Shown here: positions 46,080 through 57,276 of the stretch, piece after piece
How positions within the stretch are numbered: the stretch's first letter is position 1
How the letters are laid out: each line of letters begins with the position of its first letter
From: Batillaria attramentaria
Taxonomy: Eukaryota > Mollusca > Gastropoda > Batillariidae
Assembly (NCBI GenBank): GCA_018292915.2
Contig: JACVVK020000463.1
Span: forward strand, 290,001 to 354,000
Reading direction: 5' to 3'
DNA: 64,000 bases
Notes under the pieces: generated by a model
Seen by the model: only the letters and a program-made list of their open reading frames with translations
Told to the model about the DNA's origin: nothing
Databases searched by the model: none
Translations under genes and position numbers: made by a program

Positions 46080-46410
46080 TGAACCGGTAACAGAGTAGGT
46101 TGTCTTTCCTTCGGAACATTGACTCTCCCTTCTTCAGCTTCACTGTGTTTGGGTGGAGACTGGCGGGCAGCCCTTCTCGACCCTTCAGGACAGTTCCCAC
46201 AGCCATTGTGTCCCGTTCCCGCAGCCACTCAAACAAGTCTGGCTTTGAAAAGAAACTGTCCATGTAAATAGTATGCCCTTTTCCAAGAAAATCAAGGGCC
46301 ATCCTCTTTACTGTCTGGGCGCCATGATTGCGTTCCGTTCCATCAGGCCCTGCACCAGTATACACGTGTACCTTGCATACGTAGCCTGATTGTACCTCAC
46401 ACACACAGTG
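46080..46410 (-). pseudogene. piggyBac-type transposase fragment (duplicate)
   Basis: Counterpart of 24385-24715 with one nucleotide change near 46240 seen by eye. Confidence 0.75.
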
Positions 46411-46414
46411 ACGA

Positions 46415-47069
46415 GCTGGACCTGGTTTTCTTGTAGAAAGTCCAAAGTTGCAGCAGCCGTGTGAGCACTGGCGTTGTCATGGTGAAGGAGTAGGTGGCGG
46501 GTACCTGTCCGTGGGCGCCGTGCACTCCAAGCCTCAAACACCTTGGGCAGGCACGTGTTGATGTACCATTCGGCATTGACGGTCTTCCTCTCCAGAAGTG
46601 GTACGGTGGCTACGTGACCAGATTTTGCAAAGAAAACAGCAATCATTTGCTTCGAGACACTTCTCGATCTTTTGAATTTTACAGGGGGGGATTCCCCTGG
46701 AAACAGCCATACAGAGGACTGCTGCCTTGTTTCAGGATCATACTGATACACACATGTTTCATCACCAGTAACAATGTTACTGACCCGATCTGACCTTCCT
46801 CCGTCGAATTTTCGAAGCATATAGAGGCACCATTCGATCCTTGCCCTCTTTTGTTCCTCTGTCAGCTGGTGGGGCACCCAACGCGCACAACGCTTCCGAA
46901 CACAGAGATGGCACCGTAAAATTCTGTCCAAACTGCCCGAGGAGAGGTTCAAAGTGTCCTTTATCTCATCCTCTGTGATTCGCGGGTTTTCCTTAATTGG
47001 GGTCTTGACATCGTTCACGTTCCCATCTGTAGTAACGGAAATTGGTCGTCCGCATGGAGTAGCATCCAT
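46415..47069 (-). pseudogene. mariner-type transposase fragment (duplicate)
   Basis: Counterpart of 24720-25374: TGDE and HHDNA motifs present, third catalytic Asp absent. Confidence 0.8.
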
Positions 47070-47659
47070 GCAAATTGCTTTAAACAGGCAAAACTTTTGG
47101 GTTTTGGCACAGGAGGTCGTTTAAAATGAAATGAAACAGTATATGTATAATGTATATGTGAAACAGAAGCATGTTCGGCAACTGTGTCCTGCAGATGATC
47201 GTTTTGTTGTCTGTTTTCAAAGTAACGCTTTGCTAAAAATTTTAATCATTTTTGCTCACACAGACATTGAAATAAACTGTGAAAAGTATTTTCAACAATT
47301 CTGAGCAAGTTTACAAATTTTTTTCAACACTCAAGGCTTTTTTCTTCAGACATGTGCAAGCACCCAACAGTGTCCCGTTTCACAACTTGAACTTTCAGTA
47401 GGTTCATGCCTCATTTTTTTTACTTCAAAAGCCACCAGAATGGAACACAACCAACAAAATTGTCTTTATTATCTCTTTGAAACATCTAGAATCAATCAAG
47501 CATAAGTTTGTCAGGATATGTTGTTCATGGAAAGAAAAAAGTGCGCACAAAGATGAGCCGTAATGTGTACCCCATGTTTTGGCAGAGCCTCATATCCTCC
47601 GCTCTGTTTCGTCCCACCAGGCAGCAGATAACTTGTTGTGGGTCTCCTGGTCGCTGCTG

Positions 47660-48115
47660 TCACAATACATATATGGCACTTGTAGAGGCTATTGTGATAA
47701 CGCTAGCGCATGCACTCGCACTGGGGCTTCGACAAACTTGAATGGGCTGGCCACGATATTCTGAGAGGCTGTGCTTCTGAATGGACGGCACAGCACCTTC
47801 AAGAAGCCTCTTGCCTTTACATTCGATGCCCAGCGACTGTTTCAGTTGGTAAGGCAAGTCGTACGCATCAGAGGTGAAATTTCTCTCGCATATCATGCTG
47901 TTGTTGTTTGGCGTCCCATAGGCTGGACCGAAGTCAGCACGACAAACTTGCACAAATCGAATCCATTGCCTACGAGTGTTGGATTCGTTCGGAAACTTGT
48001 GTAAACTGATGCCGTCTGAATGTTTTCCTGTGCAATGAGCCACACAACAACTGAAGCCAGTTTTTTCCCTGTGTTTGCTCGCCAGTTCTTCGTTTCTGGT
48101 CACGCTATCCGCCAT
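47660..48115 (-). CDS. THAP-domain protein of the composite transposon (duplicate)
   Basis: Counterpart of 25965-26420, ATG at 48115. The ICERNF (Asn for His) change is shared, so it predates the duplication. Confidence 0.72.
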   Translation of the reverse strand: MADSVTRNEELASKHREKTGFSCCVAHCTGKHSDGISLHKFPNESNTRRQWIRFVQVCRADFGPAYGTPNNNSMICERNFTSDAYDLPYQLKQSLGIECKGKRLLEGAVPSIQKHSLSEYRGQPIQVCRSPSASACASVITIASTSAIYVL

Positions 48116-48436
48116 TGTTGTGAGCACGCGAGAAAGAGTGAGGCACAAATGTGACGCCACACGCAGTTCTGGCGCGCTTTACCGATTGGACAGGTAGAGC
48201 GGTATTTTACAAGTTTCTCAAAGTAGATGCATAAATATGCAAAACAGTGCTGTGGATGGTTTTCAGTACTTAAGGTAGTATGTTTACAGACCCATATGGG
48301 TATGCTCTCGGGTAGTCCTTCAAACAGACGATTCTAACGTATTTACATGACACATATCATATGTATCCATTTTCACACACTCATTCATAAAAGGTGTATT
48401 TTTCTCTGCTGTCACCTTTATTCCTGAATTATTCTA

Positions 48437-48800
48437 TGTGTTGGGTTGCTGTCCTGGCTCGATTTTGTCGACCATAACAGTTTCTTTTGGGGTTGCTGAC
48501 ACTCATATGGTTTGCGCACTCGATCGCCTGAGTTGAAGACAACCCCTTCGTCACGTCAAGCGCCTCGTCCCCAAGTCCAAACTGCAAAATGTCCCTCAGT
48601 TGCTGCAGGTCAGTGATGGTGGGGTTGGGCGCTGTGATTCTGGCCTCGGACAGTCTGTACAACTTGGTGTACCAGTTGTCTGCCCCCTCCTCAGTACGTG
48701 TCTCTGACCAGTGAGCACAATCTGTATGGTCCTCAGTGCAGCATTTCAGAACTGTGTATCACCTTGGGCATGTCAGATTTAATTTTAACCGTGTCTGCCC
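48437..48800 (-). pseudogene. Mutator-like C-terminal fragment, module d
   Basis: Same module as 19062-19440, with flank extending beyond the duplication end at 48664. It is the ancestral sequence of which 26745-26972 is the truncated copy. Confidence 0.5.
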
Positions 48801-49980
48801 TGCACAGTGCTGTGAAGTGTTATAGGATTAGCGTAGCTTTGTTCTTCAGGTCTGCAGCAAGTTTTGCCTAGTACCTGGCCAAAATTCACCTGAATGACAA
48901 GAGAATAACCAAAAATGAAGAGCAAACTTGGTAAAGCACTGTACTGACCACCAGATTTTAACCTCTCCTCTTGGGGGAGGGTGTCTTCTGACCTGTGGTC
49001 CAGTGAGATGTCCGAGGGTCATTTCTGAAGGCCGACTACTGGATGCCACCAACCTGGTCTTCACAAACCACGACATCTGAGCTGCCACAGTGACCCGTGT
49101 GACCAGGTGGGAGGACATCCACCTTGCGTCTTCAGGCTGGATTACCCCCGTTCGCTGCATGCCAGTGGCTTTCCAACCTTTTCCTCAAGATGAGAGTTGT
49201 CAGGACAGGGGCTATGATGGTAGTCTTTAGGTACCTTCACCTCCATCGCTTACCATCTCTTTGCCCTTTTGTTGAAATCTCTTCTGTACACCTGTTGTGT
49301 GCGTGGCTTTAACTTAAGACCTCGCTCACTCTTTTGTGTTAAGTGGATTCGATCTGTTTTTCTTGTCATCTGAAATACGATGTTGATTAAGCCAGTCTGT
49401 ACCATTACCATTTCCCAACCCCCCTAGACGTTTTGTTGATGGGACTGAACGCAGCCTGGACTGTTCAGTTGCTTAGTCGTGAAATAGTCTTTGTTGCTTG
49501 CGCGGCATAAAGTCACAAATAATTAATAGGATATTTCTGGCTTTAATACACCTACAGTGTATCAGCAACTAGGCTGCGGTTTCAATTCCATTAAATGAAG
49601 CAGTGTTAAGTCTGAAAAACTGACTTATTCAATGTTACAGTTTTGTTTTTTACAAGTGGTGCACAGCCGCGAATTAGTCTTTGTGGCTTGCACGGCTCTA
49701 AGCCCTAAAAACTCACAAGTGGTGCAGGCAGAGTTAGCCGTGAATAAACTCGGCCTAGCCGCGAAATAGTCTTTGTTGCTTGCGCAGCGTTAAGCCCTAA
49801 ATAACTAACTAACTAGCCGTGAATAAGTCCTCGTTACTTGTGCGGCTTTAGGTCCTAATAGCTCAGTCACTCCCCTCTTGTTTGAGAATGTGAGACTAAT
49901 AAAATAATTGCCTCTGATGGAAGCGGCATTCTGGACACACCAGGACACTGCAGAGGTCTGGCTGGCTGGCCCTGGTTTCG
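48534..49980. repeat. Local tandem duplication, first copy (about 1.4 kb)
   Basis: From TTGAAGACAACCCC through CTGGCCCTGGTTTCGG it is repeated at 50572-51945 with small indels. It covers module d, a retroelement body and several short hairpin tails. A partial third copy of its last ~470 bp lies at 49981-50300. Confidence 0.85.
48960..49860 (+). mobile_element. Retroelement body and serial 3' tails (LK-tail family)
   Basis: GGTCCAGTGAGATGTCCGAG and TTTCTGAAGGCCGACTACTG match the 5' part of the 940-bp element at 58429-59368. The characteristic tail (AGTCTTTGTTGCTTGCGCGGC) follows at 49487, 49676, 49768 and 49826, each with a short TAAC- or CTCA-rich end. These appear to be tandem or serial insertions. 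Confidence 0.6.
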
Positions 49981-50562
49981 GCATAAAGTCACAAATAATA
50001 GGATTTTTCTGGCTGTAGTACATGTATCGGCAACTAGGCTGTTTTCAATTCCATAAAATTAAGTGGTGTTAAGTCCTAAAATCTCACTTATTCAATGTTA
50101 CAGGTTTGTTTTTTTACAAGTGGTGCGGACACACTGAGCTGTGAATTAGTCTTTGTTGCTTGTGCGGCTCTAGGTACAAAAAGCTCACTCACTGCCCTCT
50201 CGGTTGAGAATGTGAGGCTAATAAATGCCTCTGATGGAAGCACTATTCTGGACACACCAGAGCACTGCAGAGGTCTGGCTGGCTGGTCCTGGTTTCCTAG
50301 TTTCCAGCAGCATCTGAAAATGGTCATCACACTTAAGTGTCAACAGTTGAATCTTTTAAGCAACAGCTACATTTGAGACAGTTTCCTTGGCAATTACATG
50401 TACAACATAATCGCAGTAGAACAGTGGGACCCATTTCAGTGATGGAGAAAAACCACTACACATATACAGTGATGTGGCCAGCTCGGAGACCGGATGGGAC
50501 AAAATGTTCTGAAGCCAAACACTTGATAGGACATTTTGTCCTGGTTCAAAAAATTAATGGGT

Positions 50563-50840
50563 TCAAAAAATTGAAGACAACCCCTTCGTCACGTCAAGCG
50601 CCTCGTCCCCAAGTCCAAACTGCAAAATGTCCCTCAGTTGCTGCAGGTCAGTGATGGTGGGGTTGGGCGCTGTGATTCTGGCCTCGGACAGTCTGTACAA
50701 CTTGGTGTACCAGTTGTCTGCCCCCTCCTCAGTACGTGTCTCTGACCAGTGAGCACAATCTGTATGGTCCTCAGTGCAGCATTTCAGAACTGTGTCAATC
50801 ACCTTGGGCATGTCAGATTTAATTTTAACCGTGTCTGCCC
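50563..50840 (-). pseudogene. Mutator-like C-terminal fragment, module e
   Basis: The minus frame with CCTEDHTDCAHW, DNWYTKLYRLSEARI and DLQQLRDILQFGLG is truncated before the STQ-IECAN motif by the duplication edge. Confidence 0.45.
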
Positions 50841-51945
50841 TGTACAGTGCTGTGAAGTGTTATAGGATTAGCGTAGCTTTGTTCTTCAGGTCTGCAGCAA
50901 GTTTTGCCTAGTAACTGGCCAAAATTCACCTGAATGACAAGAGAATAACCAAAAATGAAGAGCAAACTTGGTAAAGCACAGTACTGACAGCCAGATTTTA
51001 AACTCTCCTCTAGGGGGAGGGTGTCTTCAGACCTGTGGTCCAGTGAGATGTCTGAGGGTCATTTCTGAAGGCCGACTACTGGATGCCACCAACCTGGTCT
51101 TCACAAACCACGACATCTGAGCTGCCACAGTGACCCCTGTGACCTTGTGTGCGTCTTCAGGCTGGATTACCCCCGTTCGCTGCATGCCAGTCTGGCTTTC
51201 CAACCTTTTCCTCAAGATGAGAGTTGTCAGGACAGGGGCTATGATGGTAGTCTTTAGGTACCTTCACCTCCATCGCTTACCGTCTCTTTGCCCTTTTGTT
51301 GAAAACTCTTCTGTACACCTCTGTTGCGTGCGTGGCTTTAACTTAGACCTCGCTCACTCTTTTATGTTAAGTGGATTCGATCTGTTTTTCTTGTCATCTG
51401 AAATACGATGTTGAGTAAGCCAGTCTGTACCATTACCATTTCCCAACCCCCCTAGACGTTTTGTTGATGGGACTGAACGCAGCCTGGACTGTTCAGTTGC
51501 TTAGTCGTGAAATAGTCTTTGTTGCTTGCGCGGCTTAAAGCCACAAATAATTAATAGGATATTTCTGGCTTTAATACACCTACAGTGTATCAGCAACTAG
51601 GCTGCGGTTTCAATTCCATTAAATGAAGCAGTGTTAAGTCTGAAAAACTGACTTATTCAATGTTACAGTTTTGTTTTTTACAAGTGGTGCAGGCACAGTT
51701 AGTCGTGAATAAACTCGGCCTAGCCGCGAAATAGTCTTTGTTGCTTGCGCGGCGTTAAGCCCTAAATAACTAACTAGCCGTGAATAAGTCCTCGTTACTT
51801 GTGCGGCTTTAGGTCCTAATAGCTCAGTCACTCCCCTCTTGTTTGAGAATGTGAGACTAATAAAATAATTGCCTCTGATGGAAGCGGCATTCTGGACACA
51901 CCAGGACACTGCAGAGGTCTGGCTGGCTGGCCCTGGTTTCGGCTG
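50572..51945. repeat. Local tandem duplication, second copy
   Basis: Counterpart of 48534-49980. It lacks some bases in the middle (GACCTTGTGTGCGTC against a longer segment at 49098). It abuts piggyBac sequence at its right end. Confidence 0.85.
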
Positions 51946-52526
51946 GCCATGGCGGTCTGTCCCAGTGGTGATCTTCCCCGTCTTGTGGTACGTGGACAGC
52001 AGAAAAACATCCTTCTTGTCACGGTACCGCATGCACAGTAGGTTGCCCTTGCGTCTGTGCATGGATTCTTCTTTTTTCAGTTTCACCTGCTTCGGATGCA
52101 TACAATCCGTGAGGCCTTTTCTACCTGACCAAACCGTTCCCACTGCCAAAGTGTCTCTTTCTGAGGTGTTCGAAGAGGTCAGGGCTGGAAAAATGACTGT
52201 CGATGTAAATGACATGGCCTCTTCCTAGGAAGTCGAGAGAGAGGCGTTTGATGATGTTGGGTCCATGGTCCTTCTCCCGACCTTCTGCACTTGCCCCCGT
52301 GTATACTTGAAGTTTGCAGATGTAGCCTGTCTCAGAGTCACACACGCAGTAGAGTTTTATCCCGTAATGTGTCGGCTTACTCGAGATGAACATCCGGAAT
52401 GACAGGCGACCCCTCCAGGTTACCATTGAGAGGTTCAATGGAGAGGTTCATACCCGGATAGTACGCTGCGGGAGAAGCTGTCAGTCAAGGGCTCCAGCAG
52501 TGGCCTGATCTTGAACAACTTGTCAT
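51930..52526 (-). pseudogene. piggyBac-type transposase fragment, frameshifted
   Basis: The minus strand starts after a TTTTTCAG acceptor at 52527. It encodes NDKLFKIRPLLEPL, then after a disrupted segment WRGRLSFR, KPTHYGIKLYCVC, TGYICKLQVYTGA, SLDFLGRGHVIYID and, in another frame, RDTLAVGTVWSG and KLKKEESMHRRKGNLL. The order follows the piggyBac DDE domain (K-FK-RP-, FKGR, KP-K-GIK, Y-D). A stop at ~52438 next to a short direct duplication of GAACCTCTC and a frameshift near 52150 make it non-functional. The 3' end is replaced by retroelement sequence. Confidence 0.75.
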
Positions 52527-52589
52527 TGTTGTCAGGCCTGAAAAACAGAAATTTGAAATAAAGCGGATATGTATGCAAATCACAAATTC

Positions 52590-52590
52590 A

Positions 52591-52630
<40 letters not shown>
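52590..52630. repeat. (CA)n microsatellite
   Basis: A CA tract of ~35 bp overlapping the intron start after the exon at 52633-52779. Confidence 0.85.
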
Positions 52631-52632
<2 letters not shown>

Positions 52633-52779
52633 CTGGCTGAGATGGCGCTGCTGCTTCAGCAAGAGCTCATTCTTTTCCTCGTCCATCAGATTGGCGTTGC
52701 GAAAGATCCTTGTGTTGTTGGCCTGGCATCTCCAACAGAGATCGGTCATTGGTTTAGTCACAACGATGAATGGACAGTA
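52633..52779 (-). pseudogene. Exon with CW-CQ zinc-ribbon-like motif (transposon-related protein)
   Basis: 147 nt on the minus strand, with acceptor CTACAG and donor CCAG/GTGCGT. It encodes 49 residues containing TDLCWRCQANN, then N-EEK-ELLLKQQ-HL. This TDLCW-CQ ... K ... HL arrangement is a recurrent segment of uncharacterised transposon-like proteins in invertebrates. The neighbouring exon downstream is piggyBac-like, which is not an expected partner. Confidence 0.45.
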
Positions 52780-53503
52780 CTGTAGCCAGTCTGCTGAAGG
52801 TTTGCCTTGACACGATGCGGGTGTGACCTAAAAAATAAGATGTTCCAATTACGAAACAATCGATCAGGGGCAGAGACAGATAGTATGACACTGAAAAACT
52901 GCGTGATGAAGTCACAGATGTGTTCTGCACTGATCGTGACTTTGAAGCAAGGAACACTACCCTGATTTTTCCCTCAAGTCAAGAAAACTATAAAGTTCAA
53001 AATGAATTCTTGTAAATGAGAATTCTTATTTCAGAGAAGCAGCGGACACAAAATACTTTAATCATTAAAGACACACACCTGCCCTTCCAGCACTTGCCAC
53101 AGTCATGGAATACTTTGCTCTTTGGTGTCGAGGAAGGCAGCAGCTGAATATCATCTTTTAAAACCAGGGACACGGCCAAGTGATGTACAGTAAGTTTGTG
53201 AGTCTTAGTGAGCAGGTCCTTTATATTCCAAAGCTTAGAATTGTCCGCCTTTTCCGCTTTTTCAAACCTTGATCCGCCGAAAAGTTGGTCGTTTCCGCCA
53301 AAAAAAAAAAGCGCCCCCCCCCCCCCCCCCAAAAAAAAAGAAAAAGAAAAAAAAGAACACTCTCGAATTTGCCTGTACGATTGCAGACGACCAGTCGGAG
53401 TTGGCCGTGACCTCGATTCATCGAGAAGTTGCGTGTGTGCATGTCTGCCCTAGTTCTTTTCACTTCCTGTGGTAATAACAATGGCAGCGTATCAAAACGT
53501 TGT
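52780..53503. other. Spacer with poly-C/poly-A tract
   Basis: No supported exon. A C-run and A-rich tract lies at 53301-53358. Open frames there are low complexity. Confidence 0.5.
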
Positions 53504-53509
53504 TCAGCC

Positions 53510-53819
53510 TGGCGAGAAAGTGAATGATTCCGGTTCTCGAAACCCTTGGAAATGGGACTGGATCGAGTATAAAGTAGAGGACGAGAAATTGGGCAGCTTT
53601 ATCCGAAAGATTGATGCGCCAGGATCGGCATTTTGCTCGCTGTTACGAAGAATCAGCAGCGTCTTGTCACGGTGGTCAAACAATTTCTGGGTGGTGCAAA
53701 ACTTACGATCCTTTCCCTCCTTCGTTGCTGATGAGAAAGTTCTCTTGATCGCTAGCTGCATGTCCTTCACTGCTTGTATCGTCTCAGGCTTGAGGGCATG
53801 CTGGTCCAAGAGGGGAGTC
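53510..53819 (-). pseudogene. Exon of Mutator-like transposase (helical segment)
   Basis: It is entered after CTCTTTTAG on the minus strand. It encodes LLDQHALKPETIQAVKDM and continues to a GATC/GTAAGT donor-like site at about 53708, with an open frame beyond to 53504. The segment follows the DGTW exon as expected for this family, but similarity is weak and the far end is uncertain. Confidence 0.35.
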
Positions 53820-54205
53820 TAAAAGAGCGTATCATGCGCATGCGATAGCCCAAGCAGTGGGCGACAACATGTGAACTCTACAGTGCAGGCCTCCTGCTGC
53901 CACATCCTGTATCTCTCAGAGTGCGGATCTTGTTTTTTCCAGTATTCGCAGGATTTACACAATTTGCTCTTGGCCTGAGTATCTAACACCTTTCCTGTTT
54001 TCATTCCAATGGTGGCAACTACACCAACATTGGATGAGTGCCCGACAGTCATCCATGTCCCATCACTTGACACATGAATGTTGCCTTTATCATCGTCTTC
54101 GATTTGGTCTGCCTGATCATACTCAGCTGTTGCTGCTGATTTCATACTAATCTTCTGTACTGAAGTGGCTGCTTTGTGTATGGTTTTCTTCATAGCCTTG
54201 TAACT
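53820..54205 (-). pseudogene. Mutator-like transposase central region
   Basis: The minus frame encodes ISMKSAA, then NIHVSSDGTWMTVGHSS, VGVVATIGMKTGKVLD and SKLCKSCEYW. The I-VS-DGTW--RGHSS--GV---I---TGKVLD--SK-C--C pattern is typical of Mutator-like transposase proteins in invertebrate genomes; the D of DGTW is the presumed catalytic Asp. Here the R before GHSS is V, and the expected N--GS-G-M after the Cys pair is absent, so the copy is probably dead. Confidence 0.7.
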
Positions 54206-54371
54206 GCCTCAAAAACTCGCTCGCTCACTCACTCGAACTCACGCAATCATATATACAGACAGTATATGCCACCAATAGTAAGATTGCCTGATTGTTCAAA
54301 ATTTTTTTACATTCCTAGAATCCTACAGTAGCAAGAAAAAAGAAAAGGGGCACACAAATTTTGTACGTACT

Positions 54372-54702
54372 GTCCAGATTTCACTGAAGTGTAACCGTGT
54401 GTGTCTGTGGCAATCTGCAAAGCAAGTGGAACAGAAGTATGTTTGGGGGCCACAGTAATGGCACCGAATTACTTCTCTGTAGAATGCAGAACATTTCCAG
54501 CAAAAGTTACTTGATGGTGCAAGCATTTCAATAGCAGTGTCAATCAGCAGGCGTCTTTTGGATGCCCAGTTCTCTTCACATTTCTGCTGTGAAGCTTTCC
54601 ATGACCTCTGCTTTCTTTCTCTTGTGGTGGGATGTGTAGCATCAGTCAAAGCATCAGCAGCAAAGGCTTCTGGTGGTTCTGTAGTGAGATGATCATCTGG
54701 TG
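54372..54702 (-). pseudogene. KDZ-type transposase CxC cysteine-cluster exon
   Basis: Acceptor GCTCTTAG and donor GGACA/GTACGT on the minus strand. It encodes a basic stretch, W-SKRRLLIDTAIEMLAP, then CWKCSA, RCHYCG, TYFCSTCF and CHRHTRLHFSEIW. C--C ... RC--C ... C--C ... H ... H--E-W is the CxC-type cluster associated with KDZ (Kyakuja-Dileera-Zisupton) transposases. The catalytic KDZ domain is not seen. Confidence 0.6.
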
Positions 54703-54734
54703 CAGCTGCTAAGAGCACAATGACATAGACACAT

Positions 54735-54826
54735 GAATTAAAGAAAAAATCTTTCGGCTTCATCCAAAAAAGAAGAAAATGTCTTAGTCTTGTGTGTCCA
54801 TCTATGGACAGGACCTTCTTGCTGAC
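54735..54826 (-). pseudogene. KDZ-related exon (SIDG segment)
   Basis: It is entered in phase 0 after TCCAACAG on the minus strand. It reads VSKKVLSIDGHTRLRHF and joins in frame to the CCPPCHGNP end of the exon at 55122-55268. CPxC----P---SIDG---L is typical of the region before the catalytic core in KDZ proteins. The 3' border is unclear. Confidence 0.45.
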
Positions 54827-55121
54827 CTGTTGGAAAACTAACAGGAAAATGCAACGCATTATAAATAAAGGGAAATATTCGTTCTTAACTCATCAACATC
54901 TGCAGATGTCTGTGTTGCCCTCACTGTGACCTCTTTTAAAGAATGTTTGTGGTTAAGGCAAGCTGCTCTAAATAGAATAGTTAAACTCTTTTAAGTGGGT
55001 CAGGGTCATCAGGTGGCAATGTCATTGAGTTAATAATACCGTAGAAACAGTTAAAGTTTAGCCTGATCAGGCTCATGACACCGCCACAAAAACAATGAAA
55101 AAGATATTTTGCAACCCTTAC

Positions 55122-55268
55122 TGGGTTTCCATGACATGGTGGGCAGCAGGTTCCATCATCAAGATGACACTCTTGTGGCAGATTTTCTGTGGCCTGAAGG
55201 TGATAGCGGAAGTGCTGATATTCGTCGACACTGTTCTGGATGATACTTCGGTAATCCTTATTCTCATT
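55122..55268 (-). pseudogene. KDZ-related exon (CPPC segment)
   Basis: 147 nt (49 codons) between an ATTTTAG acceptor and a CCCA/GTAAGG donor. It encodes VDEYQHFRYHLQ and ends CCPPCHGNP. In KDZ-family proteins this precedes the SIDG segment, but the CxC cluster normally lies upstream of it, whereas here the CxC exon lies downstream. Confidence 0.45.
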
Positions 55269-55804
55269 CTAAAATTTAAACAAATAAACACAGAACCAAA
55301 CTGATAATTTAGATCACAAATTTTCATGCAGTACTGCAGATAGTAAATTTACATGCCACTGTACATTTATAATTAAGCACCATGTAAGTGCATGACCAAG
55401 CTGTGACAAGTGCCAGTGTGACCTGTATTCCATGCACATGTAACACAAATGCACACTATAGAGCAGTAAGAGTACCATTTAAAGTCCCTCTTGTACTCAA
55501 TCAGCAGAGAGAGAGAGAGACACACACACACGCAATCTTTGACACCCATAAAGGACATTCAGGCTAAGCTCTTGCTGCTAAGGTTCCACAAATTTCATTG
55601 TGGACATCATGCCCTCTAGCTGTAAAACCCTAGCCCATTCCATGAGGTCAAGGTGTATTGCAAGGCTAGGGTTCTTCGGTGAAGCTTTCCCACAAATAAT
55701 GTCTCAACAAGGTGACTAAGGTATCCTCACAAGGACACACCTCAGTTGTCACATTTTTGCCTTTTTATGGTTCAGGCCGCCAGCACAATCTTTCATGGAG
55801 AAAA

Positions 55805-55912
55805 AAATCATGACCCCCCCCCCCCCACCCAAAGAAAAAAAACAACAACAATCTAACAAAACAAACAAAAAACACCACCACCACCACCAACAACCCCCCC
55901 CCCCCCCCCCCT
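55805..55912. repeat. Poly-C, (AAC)n and (ACC)n low-complexity tract
   Basis: C-runs at 55815-55827 and 55893-55911 surround A-rich and ACC repeats. No coding potential. Confidence 0.85.
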
Positions 55913-56182
55913 ACAAATCTGTAAAAACCTTCTGCCATAAACAACTGGACAGGACCTACACCTACTATAATGTAGTGTAAAATAGCAATCAACTCTGCAG
56001 ATACATGTACTTCACACGTATATATGTATGGCCAAAGACTGAGATTCACAACACTCACAGTAAAAATGGAGTAATCATGTCTATACAATTACTGGTCAAA
56101 CCTCATCCAGTTACCTGTATGTATGTATACATGTATTAATTTTTATATGTATTTATTCTTAAAAAAACAAAAACAAACTTAC

Positions 56183-56297
56183 CATTTCTGTCAATCACAA
56201 GAAAGCTTTTCTTTGTTATAAAGGAACAGGTGTCCATCTCCCCGTGTCCGTGGAACTGTTGCCAGTGTTGGGCAGTAATATGGAACAAACACCGTAC
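56183..56297 (-). CDS. Unassigned internal exon, minus strand
   Basis: 115 nt with strong splice sites (ACTTTTCAG acceptor, AATG/GTAAGT donor) and open in two frames. One frame gives HITAQHWQQFHGHGEMD and the other VFVPYYCPTLATV. I do not recognise either. It lies between the Myb/SANT-like gene and the KDZ exons and could belong to either. Confidence 0.35.
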
Positions 56298-56427
56298 CTG
56301 AAAAGTTAAAAAAAAGAAATGCACTTTTAGTCCTTTTACAGATTTTCGCAAAATTTGAGTTATGTAGTTTACTTAAATCAATTTAAAATAAATACATAAA
56401 ATGGATTCTTCTTGTCGCATAATAATA

Positions 56428-56608
56428 CAGTAACACCTGTATAAGGTGGACACCGAAGGAACTGGGTCAAATTGTCCACCTTGGACAGGTGTCCTCCTTG
56501 CACAGTGCTGGCCTATAATATGGGTAAAGTGGACGGAGATACTTTGGGGGTGTCCTCCTAGTGCAGGTGTCCTCCTTGTAGAAGTGTCTGTCTTGACAGG
56601 TTTTACTG
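56428..56608. mobile_element. 181-bp MITE with CAGTAA termini
   Basis: CAGTAACACCTGT (56428) and ACAGGTTTTACTG (to 56608) are inverted ends with one mismatch. The inside is built of repeated GTGTCCTCCTTG and GTCCACCTTG segments. CAGTAAAACCT-type ends are known from ISL2EU/IS4EU-like elements, so that affiliation is possible. Confidence 0.5.
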
Positions 56609-56822
56609 TCACATCAGTGCCACTCACAGCATGTTTGGAAGGTGAGCCAGCCAACAAACCACTTACAATTCTATGCACACAAAGACTAGTACTTGTAATC
56701 CAGTTCAGTACACCACCATGTAAAGTAACCATTATATAACTCGTACTGTCATAGATACTGTTACTGCTGGAATATCTCATAGCAAAACAGGTCTGCGGGG
56801 TCCTTAACAATCACATACAGGG

Positions 56823-56950
56823 GCTGGGGGTGGGCGTTTCGAAGTTTAACATCTTTTTCCACCATGTATGAGTGATATATATTAAAGACAGGGAAATGAA
56901 AAAAGGCCAGCACAAATATTTGGCCCCAGCTGGGATTCAAACTCACGCAA
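56823..56950 (-). mobile_element. SINE-A copy, minus strand
   Basis: The complement has CCCAGCTGGGGCCAAATATTTG and GTGGAAAAAGATGTTAAAC. It is an older, diverged copy abutting a retroelement fragment. Confidence 0.65.
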
Positions 56951-57040
56951 AACTGGTTTATTGCGCTTAGGAAATGATAAGTTGCAATATTTGCTGTATA
57001 TGCGCTTAGTATTTATCTTTGTTTTACCTAGTTGTAATTG
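56951..57040 (+). mobile_element. Retroelement fragment (LK-tail family, internal piece)
   Basis: AACTGGTTTATTGCGCTTAG through TTACCTAGTTGTAATTGTTT matches 59054-59155. It is followed by (CA)n/(GT)n. Confidence 0.55.
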
Positions 57041-57276
57041 TTTCACACACACACAAACCACACACATACATGTGCATACGTGTGTGTTTTGTGTGTGTGT
57101 GTGCAATCAACATCAACAGTGCTCTCAAGTGTAGATGATAGTCTGATTTTGTTGGTCGCTACATTTTATTCAGTAATATGATTATTTTTAATTACATTTT
57201 GTAAGGAATGGTCTATCTGAATAGGAAATCATCACTATAGACTGGTTTATTTTAGAAACTTTCCTATCCCTCTCAC

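Larger units (their letters stand above)
44944..48319 (-). mobile_element. Composite DNA transposon (copy 2, without the 3-kb insert)
   Basis: 3376 bp between AGGACTACCCGAG (44944) and CTCGGGTAGTCCT (to 48319), flanked by TTAA (44940-44943) and TCAA (48320-48323). Same internal order as copy 1. It contains the empty target of the 3-kb element at 45321-45329 (ATATATGTA). Confidence 0.65.
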
